Source: Jaapia argillacea MUCL 33604
Taxonomy: Eukaryota; Basidiomycota; Agaricomycetes; Jaapiales; Jaapiaceae
Assembly: GCA_000697665.1 (NCBI GenBank)
Contig: KL197717.1
Location: forward strand, 57,366-121,365
Direction: 5' to 3'
DNA length: 64,000 nt
Shown: one piece after another, positions 12,234 to 24,086 of the stretch
How the letters are laid out: each line of letters starts with the position of its first letter
Position numbering within the stretch: position 1 is the first letter of the stretch
Position numbers and translations under genes: made by a program
Notes under the pieces: generated by a model
What the model was told of the DNA's origin: nothing
Databases searched by the model: none
What the model saw: the letters and a program-made list of their open reading frames with translations, nothing else

Positions 12234-13853
12234 TCATAATGCTCCCTTGACAATATCGAGGTAGACCTGGATATACTCGTCGGGCAATCCTTCGAGAGAG
12301 TGAATATATGGATATAACCTCTTCAAGAAGAACGCCAACACGGTATGGTTTTCGACCGGCTCTTCCGTAGATTCGATCTCGAAGTAAAGGCGACTCAGGG
12401 TGCGATAAGGGATTTCTTGTGCGTACAAGAATCCGAAAGTGAACGCCTCGAGACCCTCCGGGACGGCTAGTTGCGATAGCTGAAGGCACGAGAGCTGGGG
12501 GCAAAGGAGTTGGAAAGATAGGAGAGAGAACACCGAAGGTCCTCTGCTCGGAAATTCGAGTTGGAGATCGGTAAGGTCCGGCCAAGCAGATGCAACTCGG
12601 CAGACATCTGGATCGGTCCAAAATGTGCTGCAACCTTCTGTAACCCTGAAACGAACGGATAGATCCCGAAGTCGTCGAAGGGCAAACAGCGGTTCCAATA
12701 GAGGAACCACGAGTGGTGTCGAATCGCGCGTTGAACGGACCATATAGGTCGTGTGTAGATTGAGGGTTGTGAGGGTTGAAGCAAAGGGTAGAACTGCTTT
12801 GAAAAAGGAGATAAAGAGTATTCTGGCGTCCTTCCGATTGTTGCGGCGTCTGGGCTCGACTTCGTATGCATCGACCGAGCGAAGGCGTCCAGCGGGAATC
12901 ATGTCGAGCATGAATAATAGCGAAGGAATGTTGCAGTCGGATATATCAAGCTTTTCGAGCGACTGGAAACCCGTGGTTGGAGCGGGTCCCGCCTCCCGAG
13001 ACAGGAACAACGCTCTCATCTTCAGGGTTAGAAGATGTTCAAGATTCGATAAAGCCCGTATCCCATCCTCCACCCGTATATTCTTGCGTTTTCGGGATGG
13101 AAAATCGATAGAAAGTTTGTTCAGTTTGGAAAAATGGCCGAGAATGTCGAGCTGACAGTCGGGGTAATTTCCAGAGAGCCTGAGGCTCTTCAAGAGAGGG
13201 AGCGTGTCCGGCAAGGTGTCAAGCAGTGTTTGGAAAAGTGGATCCTGCCGAAATTCGATATCCCCATCTGTTACGTAACCCCCCTCTAGAGAGAGTGAGG
13301 TAGTGCGAGGTCCCGACAGACCTATGATCTCTTTGAGGTCAAGTCCCGTCATAGGATAATCGGAACAACCTAACGACCACGAGACACCCCTCACCAGAGG
13401 AAAGAGTAGTTGCCCCCTCTGGCGTTGGAGCCATGTAAAAAGGGGGTAGGGGTTGGGTCGGGCGGCGGTATGTGAGATTCCTCGGACTCTCCTCGCGTAG
13501 TAGTCGAAGCGCACCCAATCACTAGATTGCAATGGGTTGTCTGGAATCTACAGCAGAACCTCGTCAGATAAGGAATGCACCACACAAAGAGATACACATA
13601 CGAAGTAGGTATTCAAGTTACCTTCGATCCCAACAGACCTCCTGCAGATCGCCGGAATGAGCGCGAGAAGGGGTTCTATATCCAGCATGTCCTTCCAAAG
13701 AGAATCAATGGCAGGTTCAGCGAAGGTTTTACAACAGGAGGCCATACTGGCCAAGTCGGATCGCCATGGGTGACCATAGTTGATTGAGGGAACCAAGTGC
13801 TCACATATCAACCGAACTATCTCGGAGATCTGGAGGGCGTGGTGCTGTACCAT
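12234..13853 (-). CDS. F-box-like protein (paralog B)
   Basis: Two exons: 13602-13853 and 12234-13547, joined in phase 0 by a 54-bp intron (donor GTATGT, acceptor TGTAG), giving about 521 residues. The N-terminal HHALQISEIVRLICEHL and LASMASCCKTFAEPAIDSLW closely match paralog A at 3355-3597. After the intron both read W-x-R-F-D-Y-Y-A-R-R-V-R. The body is leucine-rich with repeated segments such as LLKSLRLSGN, LEKLDISDCN and LRRLRDLSVRF, so it is an F-box/LRR-type protein. It probably acts as an SCF substrate adaptor; the target is unknown. A second donor (GTAACT) with an acceptor seven bases further in is also in frame, but the GTATGT choice matches the intron of paralog A. Confidence 0.85.
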
Positions 13854-14874
13854 GGTAAATCACAGAGAACAAGGTGGGGATGCGTATGGTCTTACATTGC
13901 ACGAGGGTCGCAGATGCTATATCTACTCCCAGATCCACAAAAGAAAAGATCCCGTGAGAATACTTAGTCCTCATTATTTCCAAGCGGAGAGACCAGAAAG
14001 AAGCAAGCCACCTACATCAACCCCCCTGATCGATCATTGCAATGGTAGAACCGTAAACAATAAAAGATGGACTTGGGATCGTCCAACTCCGTGGCTGGGT
14101 CTCACGCCCCACGGGATGGGAGTTGATTGGATCTTCCATTGGGTATCTGGTACATTCCAGACTGGGAGAGAGGAATAATAAGCTGAAGACGAAGATGGTT
14201 GGGTTACAGCGCTTTTCAGAATCTTGTGGAAAGATTTTTGAAAACGAGCTGGCTCTCAGCTACCGAGGGATCGTGGGTCTCGCCTTTTGGCCGGCGATTG
14301 ACCGACTCGTCGGAGAGAAACCCTACTTGAGCTGTGCTTCCGTCATAAACTTTCCGTGTAGAGTACAATCAGTGGTGATACGACAACAAACCAAGGACAT
14401 CAATGATGTTCAAGTTAGTGGCCCTGGAGAGCTTCGACAGCGGGAGCCTGCATCCAAGAATTTTATGAATATTTTCAACCTTGCTCAACGTGAAGATCAG
14501 GCACCCAACAGAATATCCCGCCGACGCGAGATCTTACAAGGTCGCAGTGCGACGTGACGCTGTGAAGGGACGACGTTCGCACGCGACTCACTACAAACCT
14601 GCATCAATGTTTTATATTATACTTTCGAGTGCGCGTGCTCTACCAAACCCCCTCAGGCATATACTCCGATATAGATACTCTGCTAAAAGTTGGAGTTGGA
14701 TCCAGTACTAACTCCGATCTTGTGGAAGGGTCAACATCGCCAGCCTTCTCCACCAGGTTCGCCTATCCCATCCCAGCACGGACTTGAAGGAAGACGACCG
14801 TCTCAGCATGCGGTGATGCTAAATCAGGAGGGACGGAGTTGAACCGCCCTTCCTGGTCTCACCCCGAACTACCT
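13854..14874. other. intergenic region holding a Vps3-like relic
   Basis: No intact gene is seen. The part near 14085-14210 resembles the 3' end of the Vps3-like gene at 8761-10208 and is listed separately. Several plus-strand frames around it are interrupted. Confidence 0.6.
14085..14210 (+). pseudogene. relic of the Vps3-like gene 3' end
   Basis: About 120 bp aligns by eye with 9998-10110 of the Vps3-like gene. Shared blocks include TTGATTGGATCTT and, near the other end, AGCTGAAGACGAAGATGGTT against AGATGAAGATGAAGAAGGTT. Translated, LIGSSIGYLV corresponds to LIGSFNGYLV, followed by a basic segment ending in MVGL against KVGL. Frames upstream and downstream are broken. This is a duplicated, decayed piece rather than the missing 3' half, because it overlaps sequence that the first copy still has. 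Confidence 0.65.
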
Positions 14875-17028
14875 TCAACCGCTTCCGCTAACGATCGCTT
14901 CTTCGGCCTTCTCCAACGAACTCTCGAACCCTCTCACCAGCACATCTCGATTCTCACATCCAACACTGATACGCACCAAACCCTCCTCAACACCCCAACT
15001 CTTCGCCCACTCCAGCTCTCCGTAATGTGCCAAAACGGTATAAGGACATGCAAGGGTGAAGCTCGTTCCCAAGGATGGGCCTTTGTGGAAAGGTAACGCG
15101 TCGAAAAAGGCCGTAGATGCGGCATGTGATAAGAACGTGAGGGAGAAGAGGCCCCCATAGCCGCCTTCTTGGCCGCCCTCTGCAGAGGCCCTGACTCGAC
15201 ATTGCTCGTAGTTTTCCGGCGTTGAGTACTTTGGATAATAAACCTCCTTGATGGCTGTCGAAGGCGAGGTGGCACCTCCCGCAATCGACCTTGACCTCAA
15301 AAATGCACATACAGCTTGAGCATTCTCGTCAATCACAGCTATACGTCTCTTGAAATCGCGTGAATTGCGTTCCATATAAATGGCATCCTCCTCGAAATAG
15401 AAGTCGTCATAGTTGGAGGAGAGGTGGGATTTCAAAGCGGGGTAGTGCGAAGATTTAGGGTTTAGAATTAGACTGACGACAACAGATTCGGGGCTCAGTA
15501 AAAGTATGGATGGAAAGGAAAGAGACTAGACGCACCTTCCGCCCATCACATTGGAATCGCCACTAAAAACCTTCGTCAAACTACTCACGACAACGTCCGC
15601 AAATGGTAACACTTCAACATTGATGAAATTCCCAATAGTCTCATCAACGACGATCAAAAAGTTATACTTATCAGCCAAGGCACGTAGACGGGGCATGTTG
15701 GCTGAGCGGAGGAGTGGGTTGGAGGGGAATTCAGTGAACAGTGCAAGGATCGGTGGCGAGCCGGGATGAGCTTGGGAAGTCGTTGCTAAGAGATCGGAGA
15801 GGGTATCGATATCGGAATCAAGCCCGTGTCCCAGGAAATGGCAACCGGGGCCCCACTTCTCCAAGATTTTGAGGGTATCGGTATATGGGAAGCTTCAGAG
15901 CAAAACGAGATCAGGGACGCCGGCACGTTAAAGGGAGAAATGACGGGAGAAACGAACCCAAAGCAAACGCTCTTCGCCGAAGGTCTCACTGCCATGGCTA
16001 GTTGGTGTGAGGCCCAAATCGCTGACATACCAGTGGGATACAAGTAAACGTCATCCTCCGTAACGTCCTTCACGCCTCTCGAACTGGGTCCAAGCTCAGC
16101 GTCAGTTGCGCCCGCAGACTTCTGCTTCTGAGGGTCATCATCATGCACCAGAGTGCCAGCTATCCTTCGACGAAGCGCCCTTTTGGCCGAAGCTGCGGCA
16201 GTGAGTGGCAGGTTTCGACCATAGCGCTCTTCGAGATATGTGCTTTGGTCCGTTGATAGGGATTCATCCAGTTTGGAGGAGAAGCTAGGTGAAGAGGGAA
16301 CAGGTGACCTTGGGGGAGAGCTGAGAGATGGAGATTTCGTGTGCACCGACTTCTTGGAGTAGTGTCGGTTAGCGGGTTTAGAAAACAGAGGTGGGGTGGG
16401 TGGAGTTGGAGATGTGGACCTAGAGTCTTCGGGCAATAAAGCGAGACATCGTTCGGCGAGTCGACTAGATATTCCCATGCCAGCATGCTGCCAAAATTGC
16501 TTCGCAATCGGGAATGCTTCTGCAGGGAACAATACGATGTGTAGGTCCACACAAGATAACTTGATCGGTGTTGGGCTATTACTACAGCCACACCCCTGCT
16601 CCTCTGTCGATATCGTCCCGTTCACTCCATTCTGGGGATTGTCTTCAGGGCAGATGACGAATTGGACTAGGCGAACGGCCACTGGGGATGGTCGATCAGT
16701 CATAAACGACCGGCATTGTTCTGCGATCTTTTGAGTGGAGAAGAGCATGCAGCGTTCGCCGTTCACACCGAACTTCTGTTCACATATACGTGCCAGCTAT
16801 CCATGCCATCAGAGAGAATGATTGTGCCACGAGTCGGGGGATACTCACCTTCTGTATACTCAGATGAATGAAGAATCGAGGGTAACCTGTCTCCATCGCG
16901 TCCACGACCCTCTTTTCGCCTTCCTCGTATCCAACTGTGTCTCTCCACGTTGGAAGGGAAACAGATATCGCATGGGCAGTGAAAGGGGGCACTGCAGAGC
17001 CCACTGGAGCCATCACATTTGGGGACAT
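14875..17028 (-). CDS. cystathionine gamma-synthase (PLP-dependent)
   Basis: Four exons (16849-17028, 15958-16775, 15536-15892, 14875-15472) give about 650 residues. The enzyme joins O-acyl-homoserine and cysteine to cystathionine, in the cytosol. The N-terminus [20 protein letters not shown], then GYPRFFIH, is typical of the long fungal STR2-type enzymes. [19 protein letters not shown] lies in the middle. The PLP lysine sits in [16 protein letters not shown], preceded by [10 protein letters not shown], and [11 protein letters not shown] follows. The C-terminus ([10 protein letters not shown]) is intact. A 100-residue Ser/Pro-rich insert lies before the fold, as in fungal homologs. I chose the ATG at 17028, although [11 protein letters not shown] five codons later is also possible. 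MET3 lies 13 kb away, so sulfur genes are near but not adjacent. Confidence 0.92.
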
Positions 17029-17774
17029 TCTGAATGCCAGACGAGAATGAAATGAGCGAGGCAACGAAACGGCAGCATCTTGGAAAACTGACTCCAGTAT
17101 ATACGATGAGCCAAGATCGGCCGATGGCTCCGGAAAAGGTGTCCATACGTTGCGATCTGCTCAGATTTACCTCAGTTCACACATGTTTTCTCGCTACCCG
17201 TGTCTTCTATTGCTAAGCATACTTGCATCCCCGACTGGCAACCCAAAGAATTGAATCCAAAATCAAGAAACGGAGGTTAGTCCATGCCTTTTTTGTGAAA
17301 AAGTATGCTTTACGAAGACATATGACCTGGTGTCGACAAAGGGAAACTGATTGGCATGAGGTTCACCAACATCAATACACCTATTAACAGCTAATAACAC
17401 CCGATCTAAGAGCGCTGAGAACAAGACGCCCAAGGAAATGTCCCATACGTGGAGTCAAGACGAGGAGATAATTCAACGGCGGATGTGAAAGTTGGACCGT
17501 TCAGAGAGGTAGACTCCATGAGCATCCTGTTGATTGAAGTAAGGTTTGGTGCCTACGTCAAGATGAGTTGGACGTGGGACATCAGATCAAGTGATCCGGG
17601 AAGGGGAGACAGCTGGACAGGGTTCGATTGGAAATGCTATGGGATACACAAGGCTACTGTCCCCCAATCTTGTTCGTAGGGAAAGCAACATCCGCATTCT
17701 GTGGAGGATAATGTCAACAAGGTACGAGAAGATAAGGAAACACGTACGCACCACGAAATATATAGCAGAATATA
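17029..17774. other. intergenic region
   Basis: This is the upstream region of the cystathionine gamma-synthase gene. I see no gene; the right end borders the dispersed repeat copy. Confidence 0.5.
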
Positions 17775-19045
17775 AAAGGAAGAAGAAAGCAACCTCACGA
17801 AGAGATCGGAGTAAGGAAAAAATTGGGTGAGGGGCAGCAGGCCCAGAGTAGTCTGAATCGAGTTATGCAGCGGTTAGGTCCAACACCCGAAGGTATCGAA
17901 CCATACCACGAAGCGCGCCGCGAATTGCACTAAAGGACAGTATATCATCTCATCAATCTGTCAGTATCCCAATCTCCCCTCGTACATCGCGATCCCCAGC
18001 CCCGTAGAGTACGCCTGTGTAAGGTATACTGTCGAAGGAGGCGGCAGTGCGACCTGCCTGACCGGGCGGTTCCCCGCTCGGCTCCTGAAATGGGTGCAAG
18101 CCCATTCGCGTAGGAGATGGGTGCAGAGCCTTCACCGCTGTCTTTTTCGGAAGAACAGGATGAGCAGACCATGGCATTGCCAATGGAAAGGAGAGGATGG
18201 CTCAAAGAGTGCTTTGTGCAAGCAATGAGTTCCTGGAGTGCACGTCGTTCGCGTCAGATGCGATCTGGAACGGAACTATGTGTCCTGCCGCCTGGAGGCG
18301 GGCAAGGAAGAGCAGCCCACACGACGCGGTGGGAGAACTGCTGCGGCGGAGACTCGAGTGACGAGTTCCGAAGTATGAAGGTGCACTGTCTTCCTGTCAG
18401 TTGCGACTGAGCGAGGAAAGTGACTTCGCTGCTGCTGAGCAGGACGAGCAGTCAAACGGCTGCGCCGTTGTGAGATCTGCTGAGGAAGGCTCAAAGGTAT
18501 GCGCGGCAGATGCAATGAGTTCCGTGGGGGTTTTTTAGGCTGGGAATCGGAGGGAGCTGGCCCTCGTCTGGAATCGATACCACAAGCGAGTGGCTCATCG
18601 AGACTTCGTGCTCGTAAATGATGGATCAACAGATCAAATAACATCATCATGCGGGGGACCCGAAGGCTCCCCACAACAACCAGTGTTGGAAGCTCGCATA
18701 GCCTCCACACAGTTGTCGAGCGTTGAGTGATGCCGATAGGGAGAAAGGAAAGAGAGAGATTGAGTGACAAACATACTGCCCATGTCCCGCATCGATTCCA
18801 AACTTCCCAATCCACGCCCTCACCACCGAAGATTGCTCCTTAGTGGGTCTCAGGGGTTATATGGACAGAAAGCACTTCTCTTGTTTGATGCTCGACCGAT
18901 GATGGATCGGACCCGGCAAGAGTCGAATGAAGGGACTAGAAGACTCAGACCTTGGCCCACTCGCAAGATTGAACGCAGGGCGTTCAGTGTGTGGCGAGTA
19001 TCGCGGCCTTGAGCCTGCTGCTGCCTGCCATGGTGGAGAGAACCA
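17775..19045 (-). repeat. dispersed repeat family, copy 1
   Basis: On the minus strand this copy runs from a region matching TCGCGGCCTTG (about 19010), through GACCCGGCAAGAGTC-like sequence (about 18915), to the block CTCGATTCAGACTACTCTGG (about 17855) and an AATTTTT tract with TCTTCGTGAGG (about 17780). The same blocks in the same order occur at 59340-60495, and partly at 24345-25475 and 29345-30110. Frames inside are short and not conserved as proteins. Class unknown; boundaries are approximate. Confidence 0.7.
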
Positions 19046-19394
19046 AGGAGGATAAAGGGGTAAGAATCCAGATTGGATTTGGAAAATAGCCGCACGCTTC
19101 CGACTTCCGATGCCAAGTCCGATGCGGCTCACAAAGGATATGGTCGAATGCAAAATTCAACTGCATTCAGCCGCATACATCGACACTAAACAAAAAGAAT
19201 GCCAGATAAGAAAGAGATAAGCAACCACTCAAGGAATACAAGTACAAGCATGAAAAAAGTCTAATGGCTGGTTATCTAAGAGCCGTTTCAGTTGTTGTCG
19301 AAGCAGTCCAATGCGGAGATTAATCGTGAAGGTATTGATATCGCTGCGTGTATGCGTGACGGGGAGGGGTGAAGATATGTTCATAAAGTAACAA
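19046..19394. other. intergenic region
   Basis: This is the 3' flank of the PIN-like transporter gene. No coding segment is seen. Confidence 0.5.
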
Positions 19395-21405
19395 TCATAG
19401 CTTGGACAACAACAAGCCAACGACCACGACCACGATTGTTGAAGGAGGAGTGACGACACAATATGCCCAGAAGATCGTGCGGCTAATGAGACGCTCAAAC
19501 GAATCCCCTGAGGCGGCTTGAGTGATCTACGGGGTAAGATTAGCTTCAATCGCACTGAGAGAACAAGAAACCGACTTGCCTGCGCCAAGGTCAAAGCCGG
19601 AGGTGATGCGATCAAGAGGACATTCGCAACGACGAAAACGGGACTATAAGGTGAACGTCAACTATCACGACAAGAAGATAAAGTAAGAAGCACATACTCT
19701 TCCAACACCGTCTGCCAGTTGAACTTGGCAGAGAGCGCCATCAAGGGGAGGAGGAGGAGGGGCGTGACGAGCATCCTCGAAGCCACAGCCACGAAAACCG
19801 TCTTCGACTCGCCAGGCCTCTTATTCTCATCTCCACTCCCGGATCTCCTCAAGTTTTCCAACCTAAACATCTCCCTCACACTGGCAACCAAAGAAACCTC
19901 CGATTGTGCAGCTTGCTCGTTACTTCGTAACCGATGCGTAGGGAGCTTGTGTTTCTTCTCTTCAGACGGTTCTTCCGGCGTCCAGAAATATGCACCTAGG
20001 ACGACCAGGGTAACTGGGATCGAACAAGCTCCAGCAGCCGACAAGGCACCTTTCACAGGGGGAAGGTGGTCATCCAGTGCGTGCTGCAACGGCCTAACAC
20101 AAGCAACGATCAAACTGGCAAGAGAGGCCCATAGAGGGACGGTCATGAATTCGTTGAACTTATGCCAGTATTTCGCCACCCGATGCTTGGTACGTCGCAG
20201 AGATGACTGTAACCGTGATGAAGTCGGCTCCGTAGAATATCGTCGAGCGGGGAATTCTTCATCATCTTCCTCCACATCCGATCCCTCGTCGCCAGCCGTG
20301 GTACTATCGTCGTAGTCCATCAACGAGGAGGATCTGTTGCGTGGCGTGTTGGGGAAGGAATAGAAGACTTGGTCTTGGCGTCCCGAACGAGGCTTCAACC
20401 TATCCACATCTTCGACTACAACGGAAGGGCTCGACGTTCCTGAAAGATGAGGTTTATGTCGGTGCACCATCTGCTCATCCGGATGCGAAGTGAACACCTC
20501 GGCATCCGTGCCAAGTAGTGGTGCTGCCTCGTCGTGAGCAGTCACATGGTGGGGATCCACAGGATCCGTATCGGCTTGGGCAAGTAGACGAACGCCATAA
20601 CTCCAGCGCAGCTACGGTGCCAAGTTGTCAGATGCTAAGGTTACCAAGAGATGAAATACTCACGATCATGCCAAGTGTGCTGTGCAAAACCAAGTACGTC
20701 AGGGCACGACCAAGCATTGCGTCCTTGTTGTCATCATCGCCCCATTTTAGCCCAGGCACCGACACAACCAAACTCTGCATCAGGGCGATGGGAAGAGAGT
20801 TTGAGTTCATGAACATCGCTGAGGCTATGGCGAAACTCCTGCAGTGGAAAACGGGGGTATCGTCAGTTACATTTCTTCCCGTGAAAACCCAATCAACGAC
20901 GGCACCTCTGAGACTTCCTCAACCTGAACAACGTCGAGAGCACATAAGCCACAGTCATCGACACCGTCGTGATTACGACGAAGAAAATGGGGATGATCCA
21001 TAACTCCCTCAACTTCGCTAGAACGACAACTTCAGCTAATCCCCACAGAGAGTCTGAGAGCTAGGAAAGCCTACCAGGAGACAGGAAGAACGCGACCTTC
21101 GAAAAGAGCAGGGCAGGAGTGAACAGTGAGACATTGACACGATTCAGTTGCTATTAGGCGAATGATAAGGCTCCGACCGCGCGACGAAAGGCACTGAACC
21201 TTGAACCGACCTTTTGCGTCTTCTTATCAAGTATTCCCCTCCTAGCTAGGATGTAACCAGCCACACATAACAAGAAAACCTGGAGAATAGACTGCAAACG
21301 GACAGACGTAAGCCATCCGAAAGGTTACTGAGGTCAATTTGCGATACGCACCTCGAAAACAACTCTCAACAGCGGGAGGATCGGAGTGTCGAATGGAGAA
21401 ACCAT
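19395..21405 (-). CDS. PIN-like/auxin-efflux-carrier family membrane transporter
   Basis: Spliced from MVSPFDTPILPLLRVVFE (ATG at 21405) to GLLLSKL and a TGA at 19395-19397, about 545 residues. N-terminal helices include ILQVFLLCVAGYILARRG, VNVSLFTPALLFSKVAFFL, WIIPIFFVVITTVSMTVAY and SFAIASAMFMNSNSLPIALM, the last carrying the N-S-N-S-L-P-I signature of the fungal Ecm3/AEC group. A long hydrophilic acidic and Ser-rich loop occupies the middle third. C-terminal helices follow (MTVPLWASLASLIVACV, a segment starting SIPVTLVVLGAYF, SRMLVTPLLLLPLMAL, VFVVANVLLIASPPAL, WAYCVVTPPSTIVVVVVG). Fungal members are ER or plasma-membrane proteins of unclear substrate. The penultimate intron (19527-19579) has a GC donor, supported because the frame continues as LTLAQ-ITQAASG. 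Confidence 0.88.
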
Positions 21406-21883
21406 GGGGGTTGGAAGTAAGCGCTGAGCAAGGACCGCACACGAGTAGCTGTGATGATATAGATACAGATAAGAGCAAGAGGGGAGAAAGACAGTGAAAT
21501 CAAATAGCAAGACAGCAGTGAACGTTCGTCCCTCTGTCTCACAGACTGTCTGCAGGGAGCAAGCAGTGCGTCATGCACAGAATTAGGCCGTGGGAGCGGA
21601 AGGCTGGACAAATTCTCGGCGCCACCGCAGCCCAGCCCACAAAAAGACATGATTAAATTCTGTTGTATAATCCACGCCTCATCCGACGACGGGGGGAAGT
21701 GGAAGGATAGGGGGTTGTCTCGCACAAGACGTCGTTGGATGATTGTCCTTATGAAGCGTCGGAGGAAGTGGTGGATTTACCCCCCGCAAGTCATCTGTTC
21801 CTGTTTTGTACGTATAATGGCGAAAAGGCGATGACTTCGACGATGTGGCAGAACCAATGGCACCAATGGCATAAATTATCTGC
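21406..21883. other. intergenic region
   Basis: This lies between the 5' end of the transporter gene and the 3' end of the JmjC gene. Nothing coding is supported. Confidence 0.5.
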
Positions 21884-22916
21884 TTACAGGAACCAAGAAT
21901 TGACGCTGATGCTCTTCTCCAGAGCCCAAACCGAATGATACCACCCCTTTGGCATGAACAGCGCATCCCCAGGTCCAATGATACACTCATACCACTCATC
22001 AACCTCCCCGAACAGCGGCCATCGACTCCGATCAAACGAATGATCAAATGGGATGAGGGATGTATTTCGGAGGAAGGGGTCAGTCGAGATGTACAGTCTT
22101 GAATATTGGGTCGGAGGGTAGAGACGGACGTGTTTTGTGCCCAAGAGTTGGAAGAGAAGGTTGTGGCCCAAGATGTCACGGTGAATCTATAAACAAAGGT
22201 CAGGATCGACGATCGACGCTTAAAGGAGATACGAACCGGAGTATAAGTGCCTTTTGATCCTATCCAGAGGTTCGGGTTAGCCGCGAGCTGGGGTGTGTGG
22301 GGCAATGGCAACTGTACGTCTTCCTCCAACGGAGGGATCTACACGACAGTCCGCTTCGCGATGAACACCTCGAGGAGATGGTGTTATATCTCGGAGCAAT
22401 ACTCACTTCGTCAATACTAACTTGACTGAGATAGGCAACTAGGCCTTCTTCCTCTAACCTTCCGCTCTCCAACAGTTGGACAAAAAGATCAAACCGGATG
22501 TCCGTTCGCTGCCATGATGGCGCACCGAGCGCCTCGGTTTCGCCAGTATAAGTCATGCTAGCATCGATATTGTATCCCACATTCTTCTTTCCAAGTTCGA
22601 CCGGCACACTCAGATGAGCAGTCCTTTCTGAGAGTAGCGACCCGATAGTCGACCATTTCCGAGACGCAGGCCAGTTCTTGGTCAATCCCGTAACGATGCG
22701 AGGATAAAGTTTCGCGTCTCCTGAGTCGCTGTCTCTTCCGAGAACTTCAGAAGAAAAGTCTGCAGGAGAAGGAGAATCCAGCTTCGCGATGTGTGTAGGC
22801 TCCAATAAGGGTCGGAAAACAAGTCCAGACTCTCCAGTGCAAGACGAGAGGCATCGACAGACAATATTAGGATGCCTCAAGGAAATCTTGCCAAGAACCG
22901 CGATCACTCGCAACAT
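21884..22916 (-). CDS. JmjC-domain (cupin) protein
   Basis: Three exons (22407-22916, 22237-22338, 21884-22186) give 304 residues. The Fe(II) site is visible: HxD in IHRDILGHNLLFQLLG and the distal His in ALFMPKGWYHSVWALE, spaced as in JmjC proteins of the FIH/JMJD5/HSPBAP1 type. Upstream, YPRIVTGLTKNWPASRKWS is the usual entry strand region of this class. Such enzymes are 2-oxoglutarate-dependent hydroxylases or demethylases; the substrate is not predictable. The first 25 residues (MLRVIAVLGKISLRHPN ...) are basic and hydrophobic and could be a mitochondrial presequence, which would be a location inference only. It ends at NSWFL just after the distal His strand, so it is a compact member. 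Confidence 0.9.
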
Positions 22917-23484
22917 AATTGACGTGCGATATCACAGCTGCGCAATGGCGCGAAAGCTATCGGTGTATCTGTTTCGATGACCATGTTGAGCAGAAAATCC
23001 CCATGACAGCAGCAGATTCACGCAACCCAAGGGACTTGGAGGACAAAGATAACTCGGTAAAGGCTTGGTCAAAGCCGAGGGATAAGCAAAAGCCATGCCG
23101 CCACAGCGTGTCAGCATTCGAGACCTTCCTAATTCGGGGCTGAATCGAGAATGTTCCACCTCCCTCCTCGTCAGTTCGGTCATTCTCCGAGCCCGTCTCG
23201 TTCGTTCCACCTTGGTCATGCTGCGCACAATCGAATGTTCACGACTGCGTCTCCCTATTCCGGAATACTCACAATCCTATCGGCTGACACGTATACGTGT
23301 CAAGGCCAAGGCCCATCCTTGGTCACAGCCTTGTTCTGCTGTCGTATAAGTACTGGACACATCAAGCTATGATTTTCATCACTCCCAAGCCAAAGGGAAA
23401 TCCCAGTAGCACCAGCAGCACCTTCGGTCTTCTCGTCTTGAACTCTCAAATCCTCCCTCATCCCCATCCACATCGTTGATTAAC
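22917..23484. promoter_or_regulatory. divergent intergenic region
   Basis: This 568-bp gap separates the outward-facing starts of the JmjC gene and the small Ser-rich gene. No coding segment is supported. A GTATACGTGT-like motif lies near 23290 but has no assigned role. Confidence 0.45.
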
Positions 23485-24086
23485 ATGTCTCGAGCCATCG
23501 ACATCCCCCGCCGATCCTCCGCCACCGGCTCACATGCATCATCATCATCATCATCGCCAGAGGGCTTGTACGTTCCAATCCACAGACGGAAACTCGGTGC
23601 TACCTCTTCGCCATCCTCCGACGCATCACTTTCACCCAAGTCCCGCATTTCGCGGTCGACTTCACCATCACCTTCGGAAGGGTCTGAACACAGTTTGACC
23701 TCTTCAGAACATATACCCGAATCGCATAGTAAGTTGTATTCGCTTCCAGTGTCCTTCATAATACTCATCTCACTATCCTCATAGATATATCCTTAACTTA
23801 TACACGCGAAGCCCTGCTCGCGCTCGCCACACCTTCGATTCCAACCCTGCATCACGCCATTCGAACCACTATCCAGTCATCAGTCCCTGATATCCTATCC
23901 ACTCCAAAGAAGGAGAAGTCGAGGCGCAGTGTTCCTCGTCGTAGCACAAGTAGCCGTAGACGCGCGACTACAGGGAAGAAAGGTTGGGGATGGCAGCTTG
24001 AACCCACTGTCAAGGCAGCTTTGGTCGATGGAAGGGGCTGGAGATTAGAAACGAGGGCCATGAGCGAAGGTGTCGCCGCTCACTAG
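23485..24086 (+). CDS. small Ser-rich protein with eIF4E-binding-type motif
   Basis: Two exons (23485-23728, 23785-24086) give 181 residues. The N-terminal half is Ser/Pro-rich with a run of six Ser and a GLYVPIHRRKLG element. The second exon opens with LTYTREALLALA, which fits the eIF4E-binding consensus Y-x4-L-hydrophobic (Y-T-R-E-A-L-L). A basic segment (KKEKSRRSVPRRSTSSRRR) and a C-terminal GWGWQLE / LVDGRGWRLE pair follow. By family logic it may be a small 4E-binding translational regulator like Caf20, Eap1 or 4E-T. I do not recognise it as any of these by overall sequence, so the call rests on the motif. The ATG at 23485 is the first methionine after the promoter. Confidence 0.7.

Noticed and set aside
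15786-16591. A second open frame antisense or offset to the cystathionine gamma-synthase exons
   Set aside because: It lies over an exon with clear PLP-enzyme motifs and has no independent protein character.
17834-17940. A possible tRNA, suggested by a TCGAACC-like string near 17897
   Set aside because: No cloverleaf stems or A box could be drawn, and the string belongs to the dispersed repeat.
18276-18815. A 179-codon minus-strand frame
   Set aside because: It lies within repeat copy 1 and is not conserved in the other copies.
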